Shown here: one piece after another, positions 18,976 through 27,345 of the stretch
Layout of the letters: each line of letters begins with the position of its first letter
Numbering within the stretch: the stretch's first letter is position 1
Assembly: GCA_020636545.1 (NCBI GenBank)
Contig: JACJXS010000011.1
Location: 1-64,000 of the forward strand
Direction of reading: 5' to 3'
DNA: 64,000 nucleotides
Source: Chitinophagales bacterium
Lineage (GTDB): Bacteria > Bacteroidota > Bacteroidia > Chitinophagales > JADIYW01
Notes under the pieces: model-generated
The model's database searches: none
The model's input: the letters and a program-made list of their open reading frames with translations, nothing else
Told to the model about the DNA's origin: nothing
Program-made: the position numbers and the translations under genes

Positions 18976-19740
18976 ATGAAGGACATACACCCAAATGCAC
19001 AAATTGGAAAAGACACTCTAATTAGTAGTTTTACTACTATTTGCGACGATGTGATAATTGGGGATAATTGTTGGATAGGTGCTAATGTTACCATTTTTTC
19101 AGGTGTTAGAATTGGTAATAATTGTAAAATTTTTCCAGGTGCTGTAATCGGTGCAGAACCACAAGATTTAAAATTTAATGGCGAATATTCTACTGTTGAG
19201 ATTGGTGATTATGTTACAATTCGGGAGTGTGCAACCATCAATAGAGGAACAGCTGCATTAGGAACTACAAAAGTAGGCGACCATTGTTTGATTATGGCTT
19301 ATGTTCATATTGCTCACGATTGTATTATTGGCGATAATTGTATTTTAGCAAATTCTACCAATCTAGCTGGACATGTAATAATAGATGACCATGTTTATTT
19401 TGGAGGTATGAGTGGCATACATCAATTTGTTAGAATTGGAAGACATGCTTTTATCTCTGGTGGTACGATGCTAGGAAAAGATGTGCCACCCTATTGTATG
19501 GTAATTGGTTCACCACCTCAATATGCAGGAATTAATACGATTGGTTTAAAACGGCATCAATTTGCTCAAAATGATATTCACCACATTCAAGATATATACA
19601 GAATATTATTTGGCAGTGGATTAAATACCAAACAAGCAATAGAAAAAATTAGTTCTGAGATAAAAGAAACAGAAATTAGGAATCATATTATTAATTATAT
19701 TTGTCTTTCAGAACGTGGAATTATAAAAGGAATAAGATAG
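18976..19740 (+). CDS. lpxA: UDP-N-acetylglucosamine acyltransferase LpxA
   Basis: Cytoplasmic trimeric left-handed beta-helix enzyme that puts the first acyl chain on UDP-GlcNAc in lipid A synthesis. Hexapeptide repeats run through the first ~190 residues (IGDNCWIGANVTIFSGVRIG). The family blocks PGAVIGAEPQDLKF, IRECATINRGT, AYVHIAHDCIIGDNC (catalytic His) and GGMSGIHQFVRIGRHAFISG are all present. Length 254 is normal. In many Bacteroidota lpxA follows an lpxC-fabZ fusion; here it stands apart behind a surface-protein gene. The stop overlaps the next gene's GTG by 1 bp. Confidence 0.97.
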   Translation: MKDIHPNAQIGKDTLISSFTTICDDVIIGDNCWIGANVTIFSGVRIGNNCKIFPGAVIGAEPQDLKFNGEYSTVEIGDYVTIRECATINRGTAALGTTKVGDHCLIMAYVHIAHDCIIGDNCILANSTNLAGHVIIDDHVYFGGMSGIHQFVRIGRHAFISGGTMLGKDVPPYCMVIGSPPQYAGINTIGLKRHQFAQNDIHHIQDIYRILFGSGLNTKQAIEKISSEIKETEIRNHIINYICLSERGIIKGIR

Positions 19741-20309
19741 TGTATTTATTTTTTGACACAGAAACAACAGGACTACCTAAAAATTGGAAAGCTCCATTAG
19801 AAGATTTAGATAATTGGCCACGATTGGTTCAATTGGCTTATATATATTATGATAGAGATGGAAAGGAATTAGCAAGTGGCGATTTTATCATCAAACCCGA
19901 AGGCTTTACCATTCCTATAGAAGCATCAAATGTTCATGGCATTACTACAGAAATTGCTAACAATAAAGGACAAAATTTAGAGCAAGTATTAGAAGATTTT
20001 AATCAATTTGTTGTAGAATCACATTATCTAGTTGCTCACAACATGGCATTTGATGAAAAAATTATGGGTGCTGAGTTTTTAAGAAAAGATATTGAAAATA
20101 ACATAATTTATAGAAAGAAAATTTGTACAATGTTAGCATCAAGAAATTTCTGTGCGATTGAAGGTCCTTATGGTTACAAATGGCCAAAGTTGGCAGAACT
20201 TTATTACAAACTTTTTCAAACAAATTTCGACAATGCCCATGACGCTTCGGCTGACATCTCAGCAACTGCAAAATGCTTTTGGGAACTGAGAAAAAAAGGT
20301 ATAATTTAA
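19740..20309 (+). CDS. DnaQ-like 3'-5' exonuclease (DEDDh family)
   Basis: A 189-residue exonuclease domain. Motif I is YLFFDTETTGLPKNW (Asp-x-Glu) at the very N-terminus, motif II is YLVAHNMAFDEKIM near residue 98, and motif III is NAHDASADISATAKCF near residue 166 (His-x4-Asp). GTG 19740 is chosen because it overlaps the lpxA TAG as TAGTG and gives the normal short N-terminus; a longer frame from TTG 19701 lies within lpxA. It lacks polymerase or BRCT domains, so it is a stand-alone proofreading or repair-type nuclease. Exact role unknown. Confidence 0.88.
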   Translation: MYLFFDTETTGLPKNWKAPLEDLDNWPRLVQLAYIYYDRDGKELASGDFIIKPEGFTIPIEASNVHGITTEIANNKGQNLEQVLEDFNQFVVESHYLVAHNMAFDEKIMGAEFLRKDIENNIIYRKKICTMLASRNFCAIEGPYGYKWPKLAELYYKLFQTNFDNAHDASADISATAKCFWELRKKGII

Positions 20310-20379
20310 TTCTAATTAAAAAGCAAAAGTTTTTTCAAAATAGATTTTAGTATATTTAACTTAGTAAACTTGTGAAGTT

Positions 20380-22419
20380 ATGCAACAACAACAATTACCT
20401 TGGTTAAAACTATTATTGCCTTTGCTTTTGGGAATTGTTTGTAGTAAATGGATAGCTGTAGAAATTCATTGGGCATTTTTGTTAGTATTACTTTCCTTTT
20501 ATTTTTTGTCTAATTATTTTTATAGAAAATACAATAAAAGTTGGCTATATATTTTAAGTTTTATTAGTCTAATAATTTTTGGATTGGCTTATACTCAAAG
20601 ATTTCAATTAGCATTTCAAAAGCATCATTTTTCAAAATTTGAAGGAGATTATGCAATTGGCATTGTTCGTGAACCTATTGAAAACAAGACTAATTCTTAT
20701 CAAACTACCATAGAAATTAAAAATATTATTCAAGAGCATAAAATTTTCCATACCAAAGGAAAATTATTGTTATATATTCAAAAAGATAGCCTCAAAAATC
20801 CTTTAGAAATTGGAGATGAAATCTTATTGCACTTAAAAAGTAATGAAATAGAAGCTCCAAAAAATTTGAAACAATTTGACTACAAAACCTACTTATCTTA
20901 TAATGATATTTACCATCAAGCATATATTAAAAATTTTGAATACAAAATATTGGCTAAACATCAAAGGTATTTTATCAAAAGAAAGAGTGACGAAATTTCT
21001 AAATATGCACAAAGTTTGCTACAAAAATACATTCCAAACAAGGAGAATTTTAATATTGCAGATGGCATTTTCTTAGGTCATAAATCAGAAATGGATATTG
21101 AACAATATAACACGTTTGCCTATCTAGGCATTGTACATATTCTTTCTGTCTCTGGGCTACACGTTGGAATTATATATTTGCTCATAAGCTTTTTTTTAAG
21201 TTTCATTCCTAATAAAAATAAAACTATTTATATCCTTAAATTTTTAACTGCATTTTTATTGATTTGGCTTTTTGCATTTGTAGTCGGCTTATCTCCCGCT
21301 GTTGTACGCTCTGCTTTATTGTTTAGTATTCTACATTTTGGAAGAATATTGAAAGAAGATACAATACCATTAAACATTTTATTAGGTGCTGCATTTGTAC
21401 AATTATTGATTAACCCACTGGTACTTTACAATATAGGTTTTCAATTATCGTATTTAGCAATGTTGGGTTTGTATTTGTTTTATAAACCTATCTATAACTT
21501 ACTATATTCAGAAAATAAATTCATCAATTGGTTCGCACAATTATGTTCAGCGAGTATTGCTGCACAAATATTTACACTGCCATTTGCCATCTATTATTTT
21601 GGTAATTTTCCGACTTATTTTCTTATAGCAAATATTTTCGCCATACCACTTTCAACATTAATTTTATGGTTTTGTGTCGCACTTCTTCCACTACAATTTA
21701 TTCCTTTATTGGCAAAATTAACAGGACAACTAATTTCTTATTTAATAGATGTCTTTATCTATCTTTCAAAGCTTTTGTTATTGTTACCTTATGCAAAAAT
21801 TAGTACTTTATTTATAAATGAATGGCAATTAATTTTATGCTGTTTAGCAATTGCTATTTTTACAATTTATATATTCTCTCAAAAAATTAAATATGCTTTG
21901 TATGCATTAAGTATTGTTGTGCTTATTATCATTTCTGCTTATTATTTTCAATACCAAAACTACAAACAAGATAAATTGGTTTTCTATGCTGTCAATAAGA
22001 ACTTAGTTTATGGGTTTCATCAAAAATCGAATGTAACTATATATTCTAAAGACACTTTAAGCCTAAAGGATTTTAATTTTAATGTCAGTAATACATGTAG
22101 ATATTTTAGAAATCAAACGATAAACAACAATTTAATTGTTCAAGATTTACAACTTATAAAAAGCAAATCTATTTATTTTTTGCATCAGAATAATATTCAA
22201 AAAAGTTATCAAGCACCATTATCTATTGATATTTTAGTATTGACAGATAATATCTATTTAGATATAGAAAAATTAGTACAAAATTATCGCTTCAAACAAC
22301 TTATACTTTCTTCAGATTTAGATTATAAACATCAGAAAATCTATACCAAGTTATTGAATGAAGCAGGTATTTCTTTTACTGATTTAAAGCAACAAGCATA
22401 CATTGATTATAACATATAA
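20380..22419 (+). CDS. comEC: ComEC/Rec2-family DNA uptake membrane protein
   Basis: A 679-residue polytopic membrane protein. Residues ~10-65 are hydrophobic helices, followed by the OB-like periplasmic DUF4131 region (GDYAIGIVREPIENKTNSYQ; LLLYIQKDSLKNPLEIGDEI). The competence domain starts near residue 225: DGIFLGHKSEMD and the diagnostic HILSVSGLHVGIIYLLISFF, then VVGLSPAVVRSALLFSILHF. The C-terminal ~140 residues show no HxHxDH metallo-beta-lactamase motif, so that domain is degenerate or absent. It would carry single-stranded DNA across the inner membrane. No other competence genes are next to it. Confidence 0.9.
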   Translation: MQQQQLPWLKLLLPLLLGIVCSKWIAVEIHWAFLLVLLSFYFLSNYFYRKYNKSWLYILSFISLIIFGLAYTQRFQLAFQKHHFSKFEGDYAIGIVREPIENKTNSYQTTIEIKNIIQEHKIFHTKGKLLLYIQKDSLKNPLEIGDEILLHLKSNEIEAPKNLKQFDYKTYLSYNDIYHQAYIKNFEYKILAKHQRYFIKRKSDEISKYAQSLLQKYIPNKENFNIADGIFLGHKSEMDIEQYNTFAYLGIVHILSVSGLHVGIIYLLISFFLSFIPNKNKTIYILKFLTAFLLIWLFAFVVGLSPAVVRSALLFSILHFGRILKEDTIPLNILLGAAFVQLLINPLVLYNIGFQLSYLAMLGLYLFYKPIYNLLYSENKFINWFAQLCSASIAAQIFTLPFAIYYFGNFPTYFLIANIFAIPLSTLILWFCVALLPLQFIPLLAKLTGQLISYLIDVFIYLSKLLLLLPYAKISTLFINEWQLILCCLAIAIFTIYIFSQKIKYALYALSIVVLIIISAYYFQYQNYKQDKLVFYAVNKNLVYGFHQKSNVTIYSKDTLSLKDFNFNVSNTCRYFRNQTINNNLIVQDLQLIKSKSIYFLHQNNIQKSYQAPLSIDILVLTDNIYLDIEKLVQNYRFKQLILSSDLDYKHQKIYTKLLNEAGISFTDLKQQAYIDYNI

Positions 22420-22479
22420 AATGAAATTTATTTTTATATACATTCAAAGATTAATATCTTCGTCTAAAATTATTCTATA

Positions 22480-23238
22480 ATGGAATTTATCAAAATTAAT
22501 AAGAAAGAAAATTATGCTATCCTCCAAATGGATAGAGGCAAATCCAATCCCATAAACCAGCAATTTGTCGATGAATTTATTGAGGCTTTAAATCAATTAA
22601 TGGCAGATAATGAAGTTTTGGGTGTCGTTGTTGCTGGAAAAGAAAATTTCTTTTCGGCAGGTTTAGATATTCCAGAATTATATAGTTATGATGAAGCACA
22701 ATTCGATGTATTTTGGAAAAAATTCTTACAAATGATTTTGCAACTATCGAAATTTAATAAACCAATGGTTGCGGCTATTACTGGACATGCACCTGCTGGT
22801 GGTTGTATCATTGCCAATGGTTGTGATTATAGAGTTATGGCAGATGGAAACTATAAGATTGGATTGAATGAGATTCCAGTTGGAATTGTGGTTCCAAAAG
22901 GTGTGTATGCACAATACAGCATGTGGATTGGCACACGTAATGCTTATCAGTATTTAATGGAAGGTAAATTATACGCACCCAAACACGCTCAAGAAATTGG
23001 TTTAATAGATGAAGTAGTTCCTTTAGAAAATGTATTAGAAAGAGCAGAAACAAAATTGAAACAATATTTACAATATGAACAATCTGGTTGGAGATTGACA
23101 AAAACGCAACTTAGACAATCTGTTGTAGATACAATGGAAAGCTTAACAGATAAGGAAATGGTAATGTTTCAAAAACAATGGTGGAGCGAATCTGTACGTG
23201 CTATTTTAGGTGCGTTTATTGACAAATTAAAGAAGTAA
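22480..23238 (+). CDS. enoyl-CoA hydratase/isomerase family protein, possibly delta3,delta2-enoyl-CoA isomerase
   Basis: A 252-residue crotonase-fold protein. The oxyanion-hole segments are ENFFSAGLDIPELY and GHAPAGGCIIANGCDYRVMA. The second acidic region reads KIGLNEIPVGIVVPKGVY, with a single Glu in GLNE, closer to delta3,delta2-enoyl-CoA isomerases than to hydratases, which use two Glu residues. The isomerase preference is inference. The last base of its stop codon abuts the end of the convergent kdsA gene, with no spacer. Confidence 0.82.
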   Translation: MEFIKINKKENYAILQMDRGKSNPINQQFVDEFIEALNQLMADNEVLGVVVAGKENFFSAGLDIPELYSYDEAQFDVFWKKFLQMILQLSKFNKPMVAAITGHAPAGGCIIANGCDYRVMADGNYKIGLNEIPVGIVVPKGVYAQYSMWIGTRNAYQYLMEGKLYAPKHAQEIGLIDEVVPLENVLERAETKLKQYLQYEQSGWRLTKTQLRQSVVDTMESLTDKEMVMFQKQWWSESVRAILGAFIDKLKK

Positions 23239-24012
23239 TTATAATACAGCTGCAATTTTTTGTAATTTAGAAAGTAAATTTTCTACTTTATTAAGAGCTA
23301 TCATATTGGAACCATCACTTAATGCATTACTTGGATTAGGGTGCGTTTCTAAGAATAAGCCATCAGCTCCAGCAACAATGCCACATTTTGCTATAAGCTC
23401 AATAAATTCAGGTGTGCCGAGTGTTTTACCTTCAGTCGAATTGGGTTGTTGAATACTATGTGTTATGTCAATAATTGCTTTACAATGATTAGTTTTTAAA
23501 AGAGGAATATTCCTAAAATCAACCACTAAATCTTGATATCCAAATGAATTTCCACGTTCAGTCAGCCAAATATTATCATTACCTACACTGCGAACTTTAT
23601 CTGCCGCAAATTGCATTTGGATTGCATTTGCAAATTGTCCTTTTTTTATATTGATGATTTTTTCAGTTTTAGCAGCTGCTAATATTAAATCCGTTTGCCG
23701 ACATAAGAAGGCTGGTATTTGTATTACATCAACAATATCTTTTACTTTTTCAATATCAGAAGATTCATGCACATCGGTCAATATTTGAACTTGATACTTT
23801 GATTTAATATCTGCTAAAATCTGTAATGCTTTAGTTTCTCCTATGGTTGAAAACGAATGAATAGAGGTTCTATTGGCTTTTTTAAAAGAAGCTTTAAAAT
23901 AAAAAGGAATATTTAATTTTTGAGTAATAGAAACCAATGTTTCTGCAACTTCAAAACCGATTTCTTGATTTTCAACCACACAAGGTCCAGCTATAAGAAA
24001 AAAATTACTCAA
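23239..24012 (-). CDS. kdsA: 3-deoxy-8-phosphooctulonate synthase KdsA (TTG start)
   Basis: Condenses arabinose 5-phosphate with phosphoenolpyruvate to KDO 8-phosphate for lipopolysaccharide core. Seen: FFLIAGPCVVEN at the N-terminus, ASFKKANRTSIHSF, INIKKGQFANAIQMQF, WLTERGNSFGYQDLVVDF and IIDITHSIQQPN. The 257 residues begin directly at the first barrel strand with a TTG codon at 24010-24012; many homologues have a slightly longer N-terminus, but no in-frame ATG is found upstream. Its functional partner in lipopolysaccharide synthesis, lpxA, lies 3.5 kb away. Confidence 0.95.
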   Translation of the reverse strand: MSNFFLIAGPCVVENQEIGFEVAETLVSITQKLNIPFYFKASFKKANRTSIHSFSTIGETKALQILADIKSKYQVQILTDVHESSDIEKVKDIVDVIQIPAFLCRQTDLILAAAKTEKIINIKKGQFANAIQMQFAADKVRSVGNDNIWLTERGNSFGYQDLVVDFRNIPLLKTNHCKAIIDITHSIQQPNSTEGKTLGTPEFIELIAKCGIVAGADGLFLETHPNPSNALSDGSNMIALNKVENLLSKLQKIAAVL

Positions 24013-24081
24013 CTTAAAAATTGTTATAAAAACAAACTTAGTATAATTTTAGAAAATAAGAAAGAAATGAAATAGAATTAC

Positions 24082-24972
24082 TTATAATAAACCTAAATCA
24101 CTCAATTTTGATTTAATTCTATTGCTTAAATCTTCATTTACTGGCATCAATGGTAATCTAACAGTTTCGCTACAAATTCCTAAATGATGTAATGCACATT
24201 TTACACCACCAGGATTGCCTTGCTCAAATAACATATTCACTAAATCATCTAAAGCAAAAACTGTTTGTCTCGCATCAGCATAATTACCATCAAGTGCTTG
24301 ATGTACCATTTCAGAAAATATTTTTGGAGTAGCATTAGCAATCACAGAGATAACGCCATCATAACCTAAAGAAATCTGAGGAATAATAATATCATCATTT
24401 CCAGAAATTAAATAAAATCCATCAGGTTTATGGTGTGCCAATTCTATAATTTGAGACCAATCAGAAGTTGCCTCTTTTATGGCAATAATATTTTTAAAAT
24501 TTTCTGCCAATTTAAGCGTCGTAGAAGCCTTAATATTGCTCGATGTTCTTCCGGGAACATTGTATAAAATCACAGGCAATTCTGTACTTAATGCAATTGT
24601 TTTATAATGTTCATACAGACCATCTTGAGTTGGTTTATTGTAATACGGAGAAACTGAAAGAATTGCATCAACACCTGATAAGTCAAACTTATTCAAATCA
24701 GCAACAATTTTTTGGGTATAGTTCCCTCCAAATCCAGCAATTACTGGCACTTTTCCAGCTACGTTATTGACTGTTGCTCTAATCATGTCTTGTCTCTCCT
24801 CATCGGACATAGTAGCCACTTCTCCTGTTGTACCTAATACAACAACATAATCGACATGATTTGCAATAACATGCTTACAAAGCTGTTCATATTGATTAAA
24901 ATCTATCTCACCTTGTTCATTAAATGGAGTAACTAAAGCTACACCAACACCACGAAGATTAATACTACTCAT
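24082..24972 (-). CDS. dapA: 4-hydroxy-tetrahydrodipicolinate synthase DapA
   Basis: Class I aldolase condensing pyruvate and aspartate semialdehyde, the first committed step to diaminopimelate and lysine. Seen: VVLGTTGEVATMSDEER (Thr pair), the tyrosine in VILYNVPGRTSSN, and the Schiff-base Lys in NIIAIKEATSDW near residue 165. Length 296 and ATG 24970-24972 are normal. It lies 69 bp upstream of kdsA on the same strand and both make cell-envelope precursors, though co-transcription is not proven. Confidence 0.96.
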   Translation of the reverse strand: MSSINLRGVGVALVTPFNEQGEIDFNQYEQLCKHVIANHVDYVVVLGTTGEVATMSDEERQDMIRATVNNVAGKVPVIAGFGGNYTQKIVADLNKFDLSGVDAILSVSPYYNKPTQDGLYEHYKTIALSTELPVILYNVPGRTSSNIKASTTLKLAENFKNIIAIKEATSDWSQIIELAHHKPDGFYLISGNDDIIIPQISLGYDGVISVIANATPKIFSEMVHQALDGNYADARQTVFALDDLVNMLFEQGNPGGVKCALHHLGICSETVRLPLMPVNEDLSNRIKSKLSDLGLL

Positions 24973-25192
24973 AAATTGTTTTAAAATGAAGCCCTAATTT
25001 CTAAAATTTATTTGAATTATCTAAATTTAATTCATTAAATCCATAATAAATATTTTTTTTTAAATGTATTGATTCGTTTAATAAATGCTTGTTCAGGATA
25101 TTTTATCAATTGATATTGTTGAAGTTTGATAGTTTTTAAGTAATATAAAACGTAGTATTGAGAAAAAATATCAAAAAAAATAATACTGAATG

Positions 25193-25222
25193 TTGTTTTA
25201 TAAGAAAAAGATATTATCTTTG
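25193..25222 (+). promoter_or_regulatory. promoter of tRNA-Asp
   Basis: TTG at 25193-25195 and TATCTTTG at 25215-25222, 19 bp apart, match the Bacteroidota sigma consensus (TTTG, then TAnnTTTG). Transcription would begin about 40 bp before the tRNA. The rest of the gap from 24973 shows only AT-rich sequence. Confidence 0.75.
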
Positions 25223-25266
25223 CATTCGCTTTTGGAGTTATTGTTTCAATAGTTTCAGAAACGGAA

Positions 25267-25340
25267 GGTTCGGTAGTTCAGTTGGTTAGAATACATGCCT
25301 GTCACGCATGGGGTCGCGGGTTCGAGTCCCGTCCGGACCG
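25267..25340 (+). tRNA. tRNA-Asp (GTC anticodon)
   Basis: A 74-nt cloverleaf. Acceptor stem GGTTCGG pairs with CCGGACC (one G-U), discriminator G73 as expected for Asp, anticodon GTC within CCTGTCACG, and T-arm GCGGGTTCGAGTCCCGT. No CCA is encoded; CAAAAAA follows. It is directly followed by a rho-independent terminator, and a partial copy lies at 25683-25736 beyond a GIY-YIG gene. Confidence 0.97.
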
Positions 25341-25341
25341 C

Positions 25342-25375
25342 AAAAAAAGTCCTCAAATTTTTGAGGACTTTTTTT
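25342..25375 (+). terminator. rho-independent terminator after tRNA-Asp
   Basis: AAAAGTCCTCAAA pairs with TTTGAGGACTTTT around a tiny loop, followed by a T-rich tract. The A-run on the left makes it able to work in both directions. Confidence 0.9.
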
Positions 25376-25406
25376 ATTTTTCTATATTACTTCAATTACT
25401 CTATTT

Positions 25407-25670
25407 ATGTATTATGTTTATATTTTAGAAAGTTTAGTAGATGGGGATTTTTACAAAGGCTATACTTCTGACTATATCAAAAGACTTAAACAGCATAACG
25501 ACGGAAATTCAAAGTTTACTAAATCAAAAATGCCATGGAAGCTTGTTTTTGTTCAATTATTTCAAACTAAAACAGAAGCGTTAATTCATGAGAAAAAGTT
25601 AAAAAGAAGTAACAAAAATTATTTAATTTGGTTGATTAATCAACCTTGTAATATTCTAAATAATTTATAA
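25407..25670 (+). CDS. small GIY-YIG nuclease
   Basis: An 87-residue single-domain GIY-YIG protein of the URI/YhbQ type. Motifs: YYVYILES (GIY), FYKGYTSDYIKRLKQHN (YIG, catalytic Arg, His), and TEALIHEKKLKRSNKNYLI with the metal-binding Glu. All catalytic positions appear intact. It sits between the intact tRNA-Asp with terminator and a partial copy of the same tRNA with the same terminator, so it is bracketed by direct repeats. Function could be repair-like or, by context, mobility of this small unit; the latter is inference. Confidence 0.88.
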   Translation: MYYVYILESLVDGDFYKGYTSDYIKRLKQHNDGNSKFTKSKMPWKLVFVQLFQTKTEALIHEKKLKRSNKNYLIWLINQPCNILNNL

Positions 25671-25682
25671 TTCTTATTAGTT

Positions 25683-25736
25683 TACATGCCTGTCATCTCG
25701 CCTAAGGCGAGACGGATTCGAGTCCCGTCCGGACCG
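25683..25736 (+). pseudogene. partial tRNA-Asp copy with a palindromic replacement
   Basis: TACATGCCTGTCA (anticodon arm) and then TTCGAGTCCCGTCCGGACCG repeat the tRNA-Asp 3' half exactly. Between them 16 tRNA bases are replaced by about 21 bases that include the palindrome TCTCGCCTAAGGCGAGA. The 5' half (acceptor strand and D-arm) is absent, so no functional tRNA can form. Direct-repeat identity continues through the terminator to about 25775. Confidence 0.9.
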
Positions 25737-25737
25737 C

Positions 25738-25771
25738 AAAAAAAGTCCTCAAATTTTTGAGGACTTTTTTT
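25738..25771 (+). terminator. second copy of the tRNA-Asp terminator
   Basis: Identical to 25342-25375 in stem, loop and T-tract. It now lies downstream of the GIY-YIG gene and could end its transcript. Confidence 0.85.
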
Positions 25772-25830
25772 ATTTAAATTACTCTATGGAATTCCTACTA
25801 AATTTGAGCCTAAAAATGTCCATTAAGACT

Positions 25831-26262
25831 TTATTGCTGTTCTGTCAAAATCTCTACCGTCCTTCTGTCATACTTCCCTTTAAAAAATTTCGCTAGTACT
25901 TTTTCAAACACATTATCTAGATTTTCTTCATCTGCAATGGCAAATAAAGTCATGCTGGAATGCAGTTTCATATCATCTGGATTGTCAAAAATCAAAGTGG
26001 CATCATCGGTATCTTGCATAAGCAACACATTAGATATTTCTCTCAACCGCTTACCTAAAATTCCATGTTGTAAATATGCTTTCGCTTCTTCAAGATTTTT
26101 TATAGCATAAAACTTTGAGACTTCACTAAAACCCAATCCAGAAATCTGAGGAAAGATAAACCACATCCAATGGCTAGTTTTATAACCTGCCTGCATTTCA
26201 GCTAAAGCAATGGCATATTGTTTTTCCTGAGCTTCTATGTATCGGTTTAAATTAAAATTCAT
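25831..26262 (-). CDS. DUF1810 family protein
   Basis: A 143-residue soluble helical protein recognised by the DUF1810 segments MNFNLNRYIEAQEKQY, KTSHWMWFIFPQISGLGFS and KFYAIKNLEEAKAYLQH. The family has no firmly established biochemical function. It starts at ATG 26260-26262 and stands alone between the tRNA unit and rpoD. Confidence 0.88.
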   Translation of the reverse strand: MNFNLNRYIEAQEKQYAIALAEMQAGYKTSHWMWFIFPQISGLGFSEVSKFYAIKNLEEAKAYLQHGILGKRLREISNVLLMQDTDDATLIFDNPDDMKLHSSMTLFAIADEENLDNVFEKVLAKFFKGKYDRRTVEILTEQQ

Positions 26263-26396
26263 GGCTACTCATACTTATTCTAAAAAATAAATAGCTATTA
26301 CGGAATATTATCAATGGAATTCCAACTAAATTCGGGATTAAACTTTTCGGACAGCCTCTTTTTATTATTTTTCTATGTTGCATTTAGAAAACTCTG

Positions 26397-27263
26397 TTAT
26401 TGTAAAAATGTTTTCAGTTCTAATGCACATTTATTTTTTCTCATTTTACGGATGGCTTTGTCTTTAATTTGTCGCACTCGCTCTCTCGTTAAATCCATTT
26501 TTTCACCAATTTCATCTAAGCTATATGTCTGTCCATATTCATTCATACCAAAATAATATTTTATCACTTCTTGCTCTCTATCAGATAGGATTTGGAATGA
26601 GTGTTTTATCTCTGTATCCAAAGAGTTTCTAATTAAATTATTATCAGGTTGCTCAAATGTATCACCTACCATTGTATCCAAAACTGTGGTATCATCATCT
26701 TCTCCAATCGTAACATCAACGGAAGAATGAAAAGCCAAAGAACGTCGAAGAATAATTAACTCATCTGCTCTCATATCTAATAATTCAGCCAATTCATCAT
26801 TTGAAGGTTCTCTTTGGTTTTTTTGTTCAAAATCTTGGATTACATTCATAATTCTATTGTACACAATCGCTTTATTCATTGGTAAGCGTACAATTCTAGG
26901 TTGCTCTATTAATGCTTGCAAAATAGACTGACGAATCCACCAAACAGCATAAGAAATAAACTTAAATCCTTTGGTTTCATCAAACTTTGAAGCTGCTTTA
27001 ATCAACCCAATATTGCCTTCATTAATTAAATCATTTAAAGACATTCCTTGATTTTGATATTGTTTAGCAACTGATACCACAAAGCGTAAATTGGCTGTAA
27101 TAATTTTATTGACAGCTTCTGTACTTCCCTTTTTTACCATTTGTGCTAACTCAATTTCCTCATTGTCCGACAATAAAGGTAATTTTGAAATTTCAGACAA
27201 GTATCTATCAATTGAATAACTGTCTCTAGTAGTAATTTTAGATGTAATTTTTAAGTGTTTCAT
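26397..27263 (-). CDS. rpoD: primary RNA polymerase sigma factor (RpoD/SigA, Bacteroidota type)
   Basis: A 288-residue sigma-70 factor without region 1.1, as in Bacteroidota. Region 1.2: SIDRYLSEISKLPLLS; region 2: NLRFVVSVAKQYQNQGMSLN and GFKFISYAVWWIRQSI (2.3-2.4); region 3: EQPRIVRLPMNKAIVYN; region 4.2: LTRERVRQIKDKAIRKMRKN. I start at ATG 27261-27263 (MKHLKIT), matching the conserved N-terminus; a TTG two codons upstream is less likely. This sigma recognises the TTTG/TAnnTTTG promoters seen elsewhere in the window. Confidence 0.96.
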   Translation of the reverse strand: MKHLKITSKITTRDSYSIDRYLSEISKLPLLSDNEEIELAQMVKKGSTEAVNKIITANLRFVVSVAKQYQNQGMSLNDLINEGNIGLIKAASKFDETKGFKFISYAVWWIRQSILQALIEQPRIVRLPMNKAIVYNRIMNVIQDFEQKNQREPSNDELAELLDMRADELIILRRSLAFHSSVDVTIGEDDDTTVLDTMVGDTFEQPDNNLIRNSLDTEIKHSFQILSDREQEVIKYYFGMNEYGQTYSLDEIGEKMDLTRERVRQIKDKAIRKMRKNKCALELKTFLQ

Positions 27264-27345
27264 AGGCAAAGTTTTAGTTTAAAAAATATCTTTCCCTATT
27301 TATACGTAAATAATCTAAAAATGTTACAAAACTATTTATAAATTA

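Noticed and set aside
25683..25736. Second functional tRNA gene
   Set aside because: The acceptor 5' strand and D-arm are absent and the anticodon stem is disrupted by a palindrome.
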